A stretch of DNA of 64,000 bases from Acidobacteriota bacterium (lineage in GTDB: Bacteria > Acidobacteriota > Polarisedimenticolia > J045), in assembly GCA_030949985.1 (NCBI GenBank), contig JAUZRX010000006.1, positions 1 through 64,000 on the forward strand. Direction: 5' to 3'. The translations under genes were made by a program, and so were the position numbers. Under the pieces are notes generated by a model that saw only the letters and a program-made list of their open reading frames with translations, made no database searches and had not been told where the DNA came from. This document shows positions 7,528 through 16,938 of this stretch, piece by piece (the stretch's first letter is position 1; each line of letters opens with the position of its first letter).

Positions 7528-9269
7528 TCGCCCGCTGGAGCCGGGGGCTGCTGCTGGCGCTGCTGGGCGCGGCGCTGGGCTGCGGGGGCGCCGAGGGTCG
7601 TTCCTCCGCACCCGCCGGGCCGGGAACCAAGCCTCGCCGCGGCGGCCGATTGGTCATCGCCCTGCGCGCGGACGTCGACAGCTGGAACCCCTATACAGCG
7701 GGCTCCACCACGGCGCTCAACGTGCTCGAGCTGCTTTATCCGCGGCTGGTGCGTGAGCGCTGGAGCCCGGGCACCGGCATCGTCATCGAACCCGCTCTGG
7801 CCGAGGCTTGGACCTTCTCGGCCGATCGCCGGGAACTGACCTTCCACCTGCGCGAGGCCCGCTGGTCCGATGGGCGATCCGTGGACTGCGCCGACGTGGA
7901 GTTCACCTGGCGCGCCCAGCACGCCGCGGCGCTGGGCTGGCCGGGAATCTACCTCAAGGAGGCGATCGAGGACTTCCACTGCGCCGACCGGCGGACGGCG
8001 GTGTTTCGCTTCTCCCGGCCGTCGGCCTACCAGTTGCTCGACGCCAACGACGACGCCCAGGTCAGCCGGGCCTACGGCGACCTGCCCTTCGGAAAGTGGC
8101 TGGAGACCGCCTGGGAAGAACGCATGGTCTCCGCGGGGCCCTTCCGTCTCGAGCGGGTGGTGCCGGGCCAGGAGGCGATCCTGGTGCGGGATCCGACCTG
8201 GTGGGAGGCCGGGCGGCCCTACCTGGAGCGGCTGGTCTTTCGGGTCTACGCGGGGGCCGACGAGGCTCTGCGGGCCCTGCTGGCCGGAGAGGTGGACCTG
8301 CTCGAGAAGGTGCCGCCGGCGCGGGCCGCCGAGGTGGCCGCGCGGGAGGATCTGGCCCTGCTGGATCTGCCGGGCCTGTCCTGGTCCTTCATCGCCTGGA
8401 ACCAGCTCGAGCCCGATGCCTACGGGGAAGACCGGCGTCGCCGCGGTTGCGAGACGGGCTGTTCCGAGGACGCCGGCACGATCCGCGCCCTGCTCGAGCG
8501 GCGTCCCCATCCGATCCTTTCCGATCCCCGGGTCCGACGTGCCCTGACCGCGGCCATCGATCGGCAGGACCTGGTGGACGGCCCCTGGCACGGTCACGCC
8601 CGGGTCGCGGTCAGTCCCCTGGTCTCTTTTCTCGGGCTTCCCGGACAGGCCGAGGCCCTGCCCTGGGATCCCGTCCGGGCGGCGGCCTGGCTCGAGGAGG
8701 CGGGCTGGAAACTGCCCGCCGGGGGCGGCGTCCGGCAAAAAGGCGGGCGGCGGCTGGAACTGGAGATCCTGGTCAACGCCGACAACACCCTCCGGCGGGA
8801 GGTGCTCGAGCGCGTCGTCACGAACCTGGACGCGGTGGGCGTCGCGGTGCGCCCGGTGGCTCTGCCACGCCGGGAATTCGTCGCCCGGGCCCGGGCGAAG
8901 GACTTCGACGGTCTGCTGGGAGGCTGGCGGGCGGGCACCCGCATCGAGCCCCAGTCGATCCTGCACTGTGACGCTGCTGCGGGTCGGGGCAACAACCTGG
9001 GAGCCTGGTGCGATGCCGAGGCCGACGCGCTGGCCGAGCAGGCCGCCGCCGCTTCCGACCTGGAGCACGCGTTGCCCGTGTGGCGCCGGTGGGAAGCGCG
9101 CTTCATCGAGCAGCAGCCCTACACCATGCTCTACGAGGAGAGGGTGTTGATCGGCTTGAGCCGCAGGGTGCACGATGCCACTCCCTCGCCGCTGCACCCC
9201 TACGCGGGGATCGAAAACTGGTGGGTCGATCCGCCCGTCCGGTCGGCGGCATCCGCAGCGGCCCGGTGA
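7524..9269 (+). CDS. Peptide ABC transporter substrate-binding lipoprotein
   Basis: Family 5 extracellular solute-binding protein of the DppA/OppA type (G-G-R-L-V-I-A-L-R-A-D ... W-N-P, then L-T-F-H-L-R near residue 110). The frame opens after an in-frame TGA at 7494-7496 and has no ATG, GTG or TTG before TTG 7650. Codons 7524-7583 encode a full lipoprotein signal (R-W-S-R, hydrophobic run, lipobox L-G-A-A-L-G-C). I therefore place the start at CTG 7524, which overlaps the previous TGA as CTGA and has GGGAAG six bases upstream. That gives 581 residues. A TTG 7650 start would remove the lipobox. It should bind oligopeptides outside the inner membrane for the two permeases that follow. Confidence 0.85.
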   Translation: MIARWSRGLLLALLGAALGCGGAEGRSSAPAGPGTKPRRGGRLVIALRADVDSWNPYTAGSTTALNVLELLYPRLVRERWSPGTGIVIEPALAEAWTFSADRRELTFHLREARWSDGRSVDCADVEFTWRAQHAAALGWPGIYLKEAIEDFHCADRRTAVFRFSRPSAYQLLDANDDAQVSRAYGDLPFGKWLETAWEERMVSAGPFRLERVVPGQEAILVRDPTWWEAGRPYLERLVFRVYAGADEALRALLAGEVDLLEKVPPARAAEVAAREDLALLDLPGLSWSFIAWNQLEPDAYGEDRRRRGCETGCSEDAGTIRALLERRPHPILSDPRVRRALTAAIDRQDLVDGPWHGHARVAVSPLVSFLGLPGQAEALPWDPVRAAAWLEEAGWKLPAGGGVRQKGGRRLELEILVNADNTLRREVLERVVTNLDAVGVAVRPVALPRREFVARARAKDFDGLLGGWRAGTRIEPQSILHCDAAAGRGNNLGAWCDAEADALAEQAAAASDLEHALPVWRRWEARFIEQQPYTMLYEERVLIGLSRRVHDATPSPLHPYAGIENWWVDPPVRSAASAAAR

Positions 9270-9297
9270 GGGGAAGCGGAGGCCTGCCCTGATCACG

Positions 9298-10248
9298 GTG
9301 TTCCTCGATCGCCTGCTGCGGGCCGTGGTGACGGTGATCGCCGCGGGTCTGCTCACCCTGCTGCTGCTCGAGGCCCTGCCCGGTGATCCCCTCGATCGTC
9401 TCTCCCAACCCGGCATCGGTGCCGGGCAGGCCGAGCGGACCCGGGTGGCCCTCGGCCTGGATCGCTCGGCCCCCGCCCGCTGGGCGGCCATCGTCCGCTC
9501 CTACCTGCGGGGCGAACTGGGCTATTCGTGGACCCGGCGGCGCAGCGTGGCCCGGGCGGTCCGTGAGGCGCTGCCCTATTCGCTGGTCCTGGGAACCCTT
9601 GCGCTCGGGCTGGCCTACGCGCTGGGCCTGGTGGTGGCGTGGAGCGGCTTGTTGTCGGGACCGCGGGTCCGGCGTGTCTTGCTGACCGCCCTGCTTCCGC
9701 TGGCCCTGGCGCCGGGCTTCTGGCTCGGCCTGCTGGGAATCGCGCTCTTCCATGGTTGGCTGGGGTGGCTGCCGGCCTCCCACGCGGCTCCGCCGGGAGG
9801 TGCGGGTCGCCTGCCGGACTGGCGGCACCTGCTGCTTCCGGCCCTGACCCTGGCCCTGCCTGCGGCGGCGATGGTGGCGCGCTACCAGCTCGCCGCCGCC
9901 GCCCAGGCCCTGGCCGCTCCCGGCGCCGCGGTGGCCCGGGCCCTGGGCCTGGGTCGTGCTCGCATCGCCTGGAATCACGGTCTGCGCCCCACGCTCGGCA
10001 CCACGGTGGTGCTCGTGGGCCTGGACCTGCCCCTGCTGGTCTCGGGGGCGCTGGTGGTGGAGACGGTGTTTTCCTGGCCCGGGGTGGGGCGGCTGGCGGC
10101 CGGCGCCGTGTTGGCCTCGGACTATCCGCTGGCCCTGGCCTTGGTGCTGCTGGGGGCGTCGACGGTGGTGCTGGGGAACCTGGGAGCCGACCTGGTCGCC
10201 GCGGCCCTCGACCCGCGCCGGAGCGGTCCGGACCGGGTGGTGGAATGA
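9298..10248 (+). CDS. Peptide ABC transporter permease, DppB/OppB type
   Basis: 316 residues from GTG 9298, with about six membrane segments. The family signs are visible: N-terminal E-A-L-P-G-D-P, the cytoplasmic EAA-like loop A-R-A-L-G-L-G-R-A-R-I near residue 225, and E-T-V-F-S-W-P-G-V-G near 265. GGAGG at 9278-9282 is 15 bases from this GTG but only six from an in-frame CTG at 9289, so CTG may be the true start (319 residues). It forms the membrane channel with the next gene. No ATPase subunit is encoded nearby. Confidence 0.88.
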   Translation: MFLDRLLRAVVTVIAAGLLTLLLLEALPGDPLDRLSQPGIGAGQAERTRVALGLDRSAPARWAAIVRSYLRGELGYSWTRRRSVARAVREALPYSLVLGTLALGLAYALGLVVAWSGLLSGPRVRRVLLTALLPLALAPGFWLGLLGIALFHGWLGWLPASHAAPPGGAGRLPDWRHLLLPALTLALPAAAMVARYQLAAAAQALAAPGAAVARALGLGRARIAWNHGLRPTLGTTVVLVGLDLPLLVSGALVVETVFSWPGVGRLAAGAVLASDYPLALALVLLGASTVVLGNLGADLVAAALDPRRSGPDRVVE

Positions 10249-11210
10249 AGCGTGGCCTGGCAGCGGCGGGCCTGGTCCTGGCGGCCCTGGGCGGCCCCTG
10301 GCTGGTGGGGGGCTCCCCCGAGCCCAGCGCGGCGGCTTCCGCGGCGGCGTTGCTGCCCCCCCTGGCGCGGGTCGAGGAGGCGCGATTGACGGGGGGCGGT
10401 TTCCTGCGCGCGGAGAGCCTGGAGCCCGTGTCCGCGGGAGTCCAGGTGCGCGGCGGGGGCTACAGTCGCCTTCTGCCCGGGGTGCGGCTGGCCGGGCCGC
10501 CGCGTCCGCGGCGGCTGTGGCTGGGGAGCGACGCCCAGGGGCGGGACCTGGCCGGGAGGGTGGCCCGGGGAGGGCGTCGTGCCGTCCTCGTGGGCCTGTC
10601 CGCGGCGGGGCTGGCGCTGCTGTTGGCCACCGCCGTCGGCCTGCTGCGGGCCTGGCGCCCGGGGCCGCTGGGTCACCTGGCGGGGCTGCTCACCGACGGC
10701 ACCCTGGCGCTGCCCGGCCTGCTGGTGATGCTGGTTTTCGCTTCCGCGCTGGCCGGTCGCCCGTGGGGGGTGACCCTGGCCATCGCCGCGGTGGGCTGGG
10801 CCGGACCGTCGCGGCTGGTCCACCATCGGGCCGAGCGGTGGCGCGCCTCGGAGCGGGCCTGGTCGGCCAGGGCGGCGGGAGCCGGCCCCGTGCGCACCCT
10901 GACCCGCCACCTGCTGCCCGGAATCGCCGATCTCTTCCTCGCCGCCTCCCCCCTGCTCTTCGCCCAGGCGGTGCTCGTGGAAGCGACCCTCTCCTTTCTG
11001 GGGGTGGGTGGCGGATCGGAGGACTCCTGGGGCCGCCTGATCGCCGAGGCCTCCCGCACCCTGCCTGCCGGCTGGTGGCAGGTCGCCGCCCCCGGCGCCC
11101 TGCTCCTGCTGCTGACCACGGTGCTCTGGGAAGTCGGCCCGCGACACCCCGCCCGGTGGGAGATCACGAAAGCCGATTCAAGGGGGAACTCGGCGGCGCC
11201 CGCCGACTGA
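10245..11210 (+). CDS. Peptide ABC transporter permease, DppC/OppC type
   Basis: 321 residues from ATG 10245, overlapping the previous stop as ATGA. An N-terminal membrane segment is followed by a long periplasmic part carrying L-G-S-D-A-Q-G-R-D, the DppC-type L-G-T-D-x-x-G-R-D motif. About five further membrane helices, L-V-E-A-T-L-S-F-L-G-V-G and a W-G-R-L-I tail follow. It pairs with the DppB-type protein. It ends the rightward run; the convergent neighbour begins 139 bp on. DppD/DppF-type ATPases are absent and must come from elsewhere if the importer works. Confidence 0.87.
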   Translation: MKRGLAAAGLVLAALGGPWLVGGSPEPSAAASAAALLPPLARVEEARLTGGGFLRAESLEPVSAGVQVRGGGYSRLLPGVRLAGPPRPRRLWLGSDAQGRDLAGRVARGGRRAVLVGLSAAGLALLLATAVGLLRAWRPGPLGHLAGLLTDGTLALPGLLVMLVFASALAGRPWGVTLAIAAVGWAGPSRLVHHRAERWRASERAWSARAAGAGPVRTLTRHLLPGIADLFLAASPLLFAQAVLVEATLSFLGVGGGSEDSWGRLIAEASRTLPAGWWQVAAPGALLLLLTTVLWEVGPRHPARWEITKADSRGNSAAPAD

Positions 11211-11349
11211 CCCTCCCGGCACGGGTCCGAGACGGCGTGAGATCGGCGTCCCTGTCGGCGGTCCATCGTCGACCCCCCACCCCATCCGCCCACGTCCTCC
11301 GGGTTTCCGCCGACCCCGCAGCCAGGGCGCCGATGGTGGGGCAGGCGCT

Positions 11350-12342
11350 TTAGGGAGCGAAGACCACACCCAGGAAAAGCCCTTCGAAAGCGACAGAGTC
11401 GGTCTCGATTACGGCGCTGTTCTGGCTGACGTCATCGACGAAGCGGTAGGCCCGCGCCATCTGGCCCCAGTGGGAAAAGCTCCAGCCGGCTCGCAGATCG
11501 AGGCGGGAGGTCAGGCGGCGCACGATTTGCAGGCGGCCGTCGACTTGCAGGCCGGTGACAGAGCGCCCCCGGCTTTCCACCAGCGTGGCCCGGTCGAAGG
11601 AGCCTGCCACGAAGGCGCTGTCCGCGGCGCGGATGTCGACGTCGCCGACGACCCAGGCCAGGGTCACGCCGCCTTCGAAGCTCCAGTGCCGACCGACGGG
11701 CAACTGGTAGGCGAGACGTGTCACCGGGCCCCAGGCGGATGCGTCAGTGCGCCGATTGATGATTTCTTCGAGCTGGGTACCGAAGGCTTCCATGCCGTAG
11801 GTCACCACCTCCTGCCGCTGGAGGCGCACGCCACGCACGCCTGCGGCGAGGGTCAGCCCCTCGTTGCCGGGTGGGGACCAGGAGAGAAAAGCCTCGAAAA
11901 AGCTGGCCCGCATCTCCAGGCGGGCCCGGGCCGTATCGACCTGGGAGCGGCCGATGGCGAAGTCCGGCGAGGCCAGCAGGGCGCCGACGGCGCGGTCCGT
12001 CGGTCCGGTTTCGCCGGAGGCGACGGCGTCGTACTGCCAGAACGCCCCGCCCACCTGCAGGCGGTGCCGGCCGCCGAATCGCCAGGCCAGGGAGAAGCGG
12101 GGCGTGGCCTGGCGCTCGGGGGCCAGGCTCAGCAGGGCGCCGCCCCCGGAAAGGCCGGAGGGCACCGTGAGGAAGGCGTAGTCGAGGTCCATGCCCGCCG
12201 GCGCGGCGGTCCACAAGTCGATCTGGGCCACCGCGCCGGTGGGCTCGCCCTGCTGGGCGAGCAGGGATCCCGGAGCCGCCGCGGCGAGCAGCGTCAGGCA
12301 TAGGGCGAGGTGAGTCGGGGGGGCGGGTCGGGAAAAAGCCAT
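11350..12342 (-). CDS. Outer-membrane beta-barrel protein
   Basis: 330 residues from ATG 12342. A signal peptide (A-L-C-L-T-L-L-A-A-A-A-P-G-S-L-L-A-Q) ends near residue 26. The mature part alternates hydrophobic and polar residues with aromatic strand ends (F-S-L-A-W-R-F-G-G ... L-Q-V-G-G-A-F-W-Q-Y), typical of a barrel. Residues 45-60 (D-L-D-Y-A-F-L-T-V-P) and the overall look recall Lpg1974-type pore proteins, but I cannot confirm that. It is the last gene of the glycan operon, 17 bp after the alginate-export-like gene, so it may be part of the export channel. Confidence 0.7.
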   Translation of the reverse strand: MAFSRPAPPTHLALCLTLLAAAAPGSLLAQQGEPTGAVAQIDLWTAAPAGMDLDYAFLTVPSGLSGGGALLSLAPERQATPRFSLAWRFGGRHRLQVGGAFWQYDAVASGETGPTDRAVGALLASPDFAIGRSQVDTARARLEMRASFFEAFLSWSPPGNEGLTLAAGVRGVRLQRQEVVTYGMEAFGTQLEEIINRRTDASAWGPVTRLAYQLPVGRHWSFEGGVTLAWVVGDVDIRAADSAFVAGSFDRATLVESRGRSVTGLQVDGRLQIVRRLTSRLDLRAGWSFSHWGQMARAYRFVDDVSQNSAVIETDSVAFEGLFLGVVFAP

Positions 12343-12359
12343 GGGTCTTCCTCTTGCCT

Positions 12360-14177
12360 TCAGAAGCGCATCTTGAACTGGGTGCGGAAGGTGGTCGCGG
12401 CCCGGACGCCGGGTTCGAAGGCGGGGCCGGGGAAGAAGCGCCCCAGCGTGGCCCGCACCTCGAAGCGGCGCGTGGGTTCGTAGCCGAAGACCAGGTCCCA
12501 TTCGTGGCCGATGCGGCCGTGGAGGCCCCGGGGGCGGGTGTCCAGGTCGGTGTTGAAGTCGACCCGGGCGGGCTGATCCTGGCGATAGCCATGGTAGACC
12601 AGATCGACGCTCAAACCCGTCGCCGGCCGCAGGCCGAGGGCCAGGGTGGAAATGCTCAGGTTCTGCAAGTCCGGGTCGAGAGCCTCGCCGTAGTAGCGGA
12701 ACGAGACGACCCCCCGCCAGTGTCCGCGGTTGCGGTGCAGACCGCTCTGGCGAAACGACTCGTCCACGTCGGCGGTGGAGGGATCGTCGCCGGTGGCCGA
12801 GGCCAGGCCCACCGTCAGCGTGGGATCCATCTTCCAGCGGCTGCGGAGGCTGACGCCGATGTCGAAGGCCCGGGCCCGGATCGGCCGCAGGGAGCGCTCT
12901 CCGTGGTCGACGCGGGCGTTGCGTTCGCCTCGTTCCACGGCGGCATCGAGCCAGAGTTCCAGGTGGCGCCCCGGCTCGCCGAGCAGGCGCAGGCCCAACA
13001 GGCGGGGAGAGTCGGGCTTTTCCCGCCGGTCCCGGCGTTCGACGAAGAAACCCTCCACGCGCCAGTCCTCGAAGGGCTCGAGGTGGGCCTGCACGATCAG
13101 GTTGGTCTTCGAACGTTCGTCCTCGTAGGCCACGTCGTTGAACACGTTGCGGCTGATCGAGGCCTCGACGCCCCAGTGCCGGCGGTTGTAGGCCACCCGC
13201 AGCGCGTCGACATGCTTGTTGTTGAAGTACCACTCCCGCGTCTCGTTGAACTTCTGTCGCCCGATGGCCACCGACAGGCTGCGGGAGGCCAGGGCCTGGT
13301 ACTCCACGTAGGCCTCGCCCAACTCCAGTCGCGTGCGATCCCGATGATCGGTGCCGAGAAAGGGGCCCTCGATCAGGTATTCGCGGGCGCCTTCCATCTC
13401 GATGTAGGAAAACCAGCGCCCCATGTCGACGGTCATGCCGAAGATGCCCGTGACCTCCGGGATCAACTGCCGCGGGGTGTCGTCGACCCCCAGGTCCATC
13501 CGCTCGAGGGTTTCGCTGCGCAGGCGGAACTCGCCGCCGAAGGCGATACGCCGTCCGAGTCGGAGCCGGCCGCTGATCTGGACGTCATCGTCATCGAGCA
13601 CCCCCAGCCGTCGTCGCACCGGGCTCTTGCCGGCCTCACCGAAGCCGGCGTAGTCCGTGCCGTCGCCCAGCCGCACCAGGACGCCGACCAGCCGCAGGGT
13701 GGCCATCCCGCCGCCGGCGGCCTCGAAGCTCTCGATCTGACCGACCAGCTTGGTCTCTCGGTACTGGTTTTCCCGGATGCGGATCTTGCGGGCGACGAAA
13801 CGGCCCCGCTCGTCCCGCATCCCGTCGACCTTGACCCGCAGGCCCGGACGCAGGTCCTCCAGGCGGGCCGGTCCCCGGCGATCGTCGACGACTGGAACCG
13901 TGTCCGGGACAAGGACCTCGAAGCCGAGCAGGCGGAGGGTCCTCCGGTCGGGATCGATGGCGCTGATGTTGCCCCGCAGCTCTTCGTCGCGGTCCTGTTC
14001 GTCGCGGCGTTCCACCTCGTCGGCCAGCAGGGAGCCGTCGGGCAGGAAGGTGCCCTTGACCTCGACGCGCAGGCCGGGCTCGAGGCGCGGACGTTCGACA
14101 CCGGGGGTCGTCGGTAGAAGGCCTCCGGCCAGCGCGGCGAGGAGGATCCCCCGGCCCAGGGCCGCCGGGCGCTTCAT
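12360..14177 (-). CDS. Alginate-export-like outer-membrane beta-barrel with N-terminal DUF5666-type domains
   Basis: 605 residues from ATG 14177, overlapping the previous stop (ATGA). A signal peptide covers about 1-27. Residues about 35-170 hold two small beta domains of DUF5666 type ([25 protein letters not shown]). From about 180 on, the sequence looks like an alginate-export family barrel (R-L-R-S-E-T, I-G-R-Q-K-F-N, long Tyr/Phe-rich strands), ending in Phe as barrels often do. It is likely the outer-membrane pore for the polysaccharide made by the upstream glycosyltransferases. Confidence 0.8.
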   Translation of the reverse strand: MKRPAALGRGILLAALAGGLLPTTPGVERPRLEPGLRVEVKGTFLPDGSLLADEVERRDEQDRDEELRGNISAIDPDRRTLRLLGFEVLVPDTVPVVDDRRGPARLEDLRPGLRVKVDGMRDERGRFVARKIRIRENQYRETKLVGQIESFEAAGGGMATLRLVGVLVRLGDGTDYAGFGEAGKSPVRRRLGVLDDDDVQISGRLRLGRRIAFGGEFRLRSETLERMDLGVDDTPRQLIPEVTGIFGMTVDMGRWFSYIEMEGAREYLIEGPFLGTDHRDRTRLELGEAYVEYQALASRSLSVAIGRQKFNETREWYFNNKHVDALRVAYNRRHWGVEASISRNVFNDVAYEDERSKTNLIVQAHLEPFEDWRVEGFFVERRDRREKPDSPRLLGLRLLGEPGRHLELWLDAAVERGERNARVDHGERSLRPIRARAFDIGVSLRSRWKMDPTLTVGLASATGDDPSTADVDESFRQSGLHRNRGHWRGVVSFRYYGEALDPDLQNLSISTLALGLRPATGLSVDLVYHGYRQDQPARVDFNTDLDTRPRGLHGRIGHEWDLVFGYEPTRRFEVRATLGRFFPGPAFEPGVRAATTFRTQFKMRF

Positions 14178-15955
14178 GGGCAGGTGCGCAGATTGCTCCG
14201 CTCTGCGCCGGAAGATGCCTGGCCCATCGAACCCTCGCCGCCGGCGGTCATCACCGTGACGACGTAGCAGAAGGCCTGCCCGGCGGGCACGGGGGTGATC
14301 TCCCGGTAGAGCGGCGCGGTGACCCGGCGTGCGCGGCAGGTGCCGTAGTTCAGGCTCGAGATGTCGCTGGCCGCCACCCGGTAGACGTTGTAGGACAGGG
14401 CGCCGGTTTCCGGCGACCAGGCCAGTTCACCGCCTTCCGGCCGCAGGCCGCCCACCAGGCCGTCGTCGTCGTCGCAGGCATCGCCGATCCCGTCGAGGTC
14501 CCGGTCCCTCTGGTCCGGGTTGGCGTTCGACGGACAGTTGTCCACGGTGTTGGCCCGGCCGTCGCCGTCACGGTCGTTGTCGGCGGCGTCGCCGATCCCG
14601 TCGTTGTCGTCGTCGTCGTCGCAGGCGTCACCCCGGCCATCGCCGTCGTTGTCCCGCTGAGCGGGGTCGGTCGCCGCCGGGCAGAGGTCGCAGGCGTCAC
14701 CCCGGCCGTCGCCGTCTCCATCCGCCTGGCCGGGGTTGGCGACGAAGGGACAGTTGTCGTCGATGTCGGCCACCGCGTCACCGTCCTGGTCATGGGCGGG
14801 CAGTACGGTGTCGCCCAGGTCGGTGTCGGCCAGCACAAGCACGTTGGGTCGGAGGGTTTCGTCGTAGAGCGGATCCCGGCGAGGTTGAAAGCGAATGTCG
14901 TAGGAGCCCGAGGCGAGGCGGATGTGGTGGCTCCCATCGGCCGCCGTACCGTTGCGGTTGACCGGCACGGGGTCTCCCAGCGTCGCGTCACTCACCTCGA
15001 GGCGCACGCCCCACAGGCCCTCGCCGGTCGGTGTGCGCGCAAAGCCCGTCACCCCGAAGCCCTCGGGCAGGGTCACGGTACCGATGTCCACCGGCGCACC
15101 GGCCACCACGACGTTCTCCACCATCGAGGCCGGAGAGGGATCGAGGGCGGCCGGTTTGATCTTGATGCGGTAGGTTCCCGAGGGGACGATGGTCTTGAAT
15201 CGCCCCTGGGCGTTGGTGTTGTCTCCCTTGGTGAAGATGGTCGTGCCGCCGGCCTGTTCGATGAAGTCCAGGTCGGCGTTGTTCACCGCGTCTCCCTTGA
15301 AGTCAAGCACGCTTCCGCTGACTTCATAACCCGGTTCGAGGGTTATCGTCGGCAGTGTCAGCTCTCCGTCGCCGGTGACGCTGATCTCGCCTTCGGCAAG
15401 GGCGGGGGCCAGCTGGGGCGGATCGGTGACCAGGTCGGGAGCGGGGCCCTCGTAGCTGATGACGTAGATGCCGACGGGTACCGGCACGGAGTATTCACCG
15501 AGAAGATCCGTGTTGTCCGCCGGCGTGAAGATCTTTTCGCCCGTGATCACGTTTTCGAAGTCGAGGTCGACGTTGACGGCGGGGCCTCCCGTATCCGCCC
15601 GGAGTACCTTGCCCCGTACGAAGTAGGCGTCGGCGAGCACCACGTCCACCGTCTGGGGCAGGTTCAGGTTCACGTTGCGTTCCACGTGGCCGGCGTAGGG
15701 GGTACCCGGGACGGGGGAGTAATAGACGTCGTAGACCTCGTCGGGGAGGATGGTGGTGTAGTAGCCCAGCGCATCGGTGGTGTCACCGCTGGGTTTTTCC
15801 TCCGCTCCGGTGGAGACGACGATGAAGTCGAGGTCGACTCCCGCCAGGCCCTCGCCGCGTTCGTTGGTGACTCGACCACTGATGGTGGCCGCGGTGGCGG
15901 CCGCGGGGAGCAGTGCGCCGAGCATGCAAAGGATGGTCAGGGTGCGATGGTTCAT
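14174..15955 (-). CDS. Secreted repeat protein: carboxypeptidase-regulatory-like and thrombospondin type-3 repeats
   Basis: 593 residues from ATG 15955 with GGAGGAG upstream. A signal peptide covers about 1-22. Residues about 24-360 contain four to five beta-sandwich repeats ([20 protein letters not shown]) of the carboxypeptidase-regulatory type, each with a conserved D-L-D-F strand. Residues about 395-500 are thrombospondin type-3 calcium-binding repeats ([10 protein letters not shown]). The C-terminal 80 residues form a fibronectin-like domain (Y-N-V-Y-R-V-A). It probably sits on the cell surface or in the periplasm and may hold or guide the exported glycan (inference). The gene overlaps both neighbours. 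Confidence 0.82.
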   Translation of the reverse strand: MNHRTLTILCMLGALLPAAATAATISGRVTNERGEGLAGVDLDFIVVSTGAEEKPSGDTTDALGYYTTILPDEVYDVYYSPVPGTPYAGHVERNVNLNLPQTVDVVLADAYFVRGKVLRADTGGPAVNVDLDFENVITGEKIFTPADNTDLLGEYSVPVPVGIYVISYEGPAPDLVTDPPQLAPALAEGEISVTGDGELTLPTITLEPGYEVSGSVLDFKGDAVNNADLDFIEQAGGTTIFTKGDNTNAQGRFKTIVPSGTYRIKIKPAALDPSPASMVENVVVAGAPVDIGTVTLPEGFGVTGFARTPTGEGLWGVRLEVSDATLGDPVPVNRNGTAADGSHHIRLASGSYDIRFQPRRDPLYDETLRPNVLVLADTDLGDTVLPAHDQDGDAVADIDDNCPFVANPGQADGDGDGRGDACDLCPAATDPAQRDNDGDGRGDACDDDDDNDGIGDAADNDRDGDGRANTVDNCPSNANPDQRDRDLDGIGDACDDDDGLVGGLRPEGGELAWSPETGALSYNVYRVAASDISSLNYGTCRARRVTAPLYREITPVPAGQAFCYVVTVMTAGGEGSMGQASSGAERSNLRTCP

Positions 15956-16938
15956 GACTCCTCCAACCGGGAAAGGCTCGTGGTGGCGGTGTCGAAAAGC
16001 ACGGGGGGAAGCCGCCGGGCCCACCGTGCCCTGCCGGCGTAGACGCCGCAGAGGCGGAAGAGAGTGGTGGTTTCGTAGAAGAGGACGCGGCGGGGGAGAT
16101 CGTCGCGGGCGTCCGGCACCTGTTCGAGGTAGGTCTCGAGGAACAGCGGGCGTGCTTCTTCGCACACGCGGGCGCTGGCAGGGAATTGCAGCCCGCGCAG
16201 GGTCAGGTGGGCGAGAAAGTTTCCCACGTCCAGGGCCCGGTCGCCTTCCCGCGCGTCGTCCAGGTCGAGCAGAGCGGTGGTCCCGTCCATGTCCCAGAGT
16301 TGCTCGAGGTAGAAGTCCCGGTGTACCGGTCCCGCGGGGCCCGGCGCCAATCGTGTCGCGACTCGCTGCAGGCGCCGCAGGGCCGTGACGAGCGCCTCGG
16401 CGTCGAGAGAGGCTTTTTCGGGGAGGTGGCTGAGCCAGGCGGCGGTGTTGTCGATTTCCTGTGCCAGGCTCCAGGAGCGAACGAAGCTCACCCCGGTGGC
16501 GTGGAAACGGGCCAGCGCCCGGGCCGCCCGGGCGGCGGGCTCGGAGCCCAGCCCGGCGTAGAGGGGCGTTCCCAGGGGACAGCCTTCGAGGAATTCGGTG
16601 AACAGGAGCTTGGGCTTGGGAAAGTAGGCCAGTGGACGGGGAACGATCAATTCCGGTCCGCGGGTGGCCTGCGCCAGGCGGGACATGGTCCCGTAGATGC
16701 GCGCGCCGCGCTCGGTACGGAAAGTCTTGGCGAAGAGGCGCTGGACGCCGCCGGGAGCCTCGACCCTGTAGGCCAGCGCACAGCGCTTGCCCGGCTTGTG
16801 CTTGATCACTTCGATGCTGTCCACCGTGCACGGCTTGCCGAACAGGGACTCGAGCAGCGTGGCGACCTGCTCCGGATCGAGAGCCACTTTCAGACCCTTG
16901 AGAGTCGGGTCGTCGATCACGGGGTGTGCCATCGCCAT
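15952..16938 (-). CDS. Aminoglycoside-phosphotransferase-like small-molecule kinase
   Basis: 328 residues from ATG 16938, sharing one base with the stop of the ABC exporter gene (TGATG). The fold is the APH/choline-kinase type: N-lobe Lys in R-L-F-A-K-T-F, Brenner motif H-R-D-F-Y-L-E-Q, and metal-binding L-D-L-D-D about 20 residues on. The usual Asn after H-x-D is replaced by Gln/Glu. Given its place among glycosyltransferases, an ABC exporter and barrels, phosphorylation of a sugar or choline-like group of the exported glycan is more likely than antibiotic resistance. The substrate cannot be read from the sequence. Confidence 0.78.
   Translation of the reverse strand: MAMAHPVIDDPTLKGLKVALDPEQVATLLESLFGKPCTVDSIEVIKHKPGKRCALAYRVEAPGGVQRLFAKTFRTERGARIYGTMSRLAQATRGPELIVPRPLAYFPKPKLLFTEFLEGCPLGTPLYAGLGSEPAARAARALARFHATGVSFVRSWSLAQEIDNTAAWLSHLPEKASLDAEALVTALRRLQRVATRLAPGPAGPVHRDFYLEQLWDMDGTTALLDLDDAREGDRALDVGNFLAHLTLRGLQFPASARVCEEARPLFLETYLEQVPDARDDLPRRVLFYETTTLFRLCGVYAGRARWARRLPPVLFDTATTSLSRLEES

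Noticed and set aside
15952-16938. An antibiotic-resistance island around the APH-like gene
   Set aside because: There are no mobile-element signs, base composition matches the neighbours, and the gene is overlapped on both sides by glycan-operon genes.
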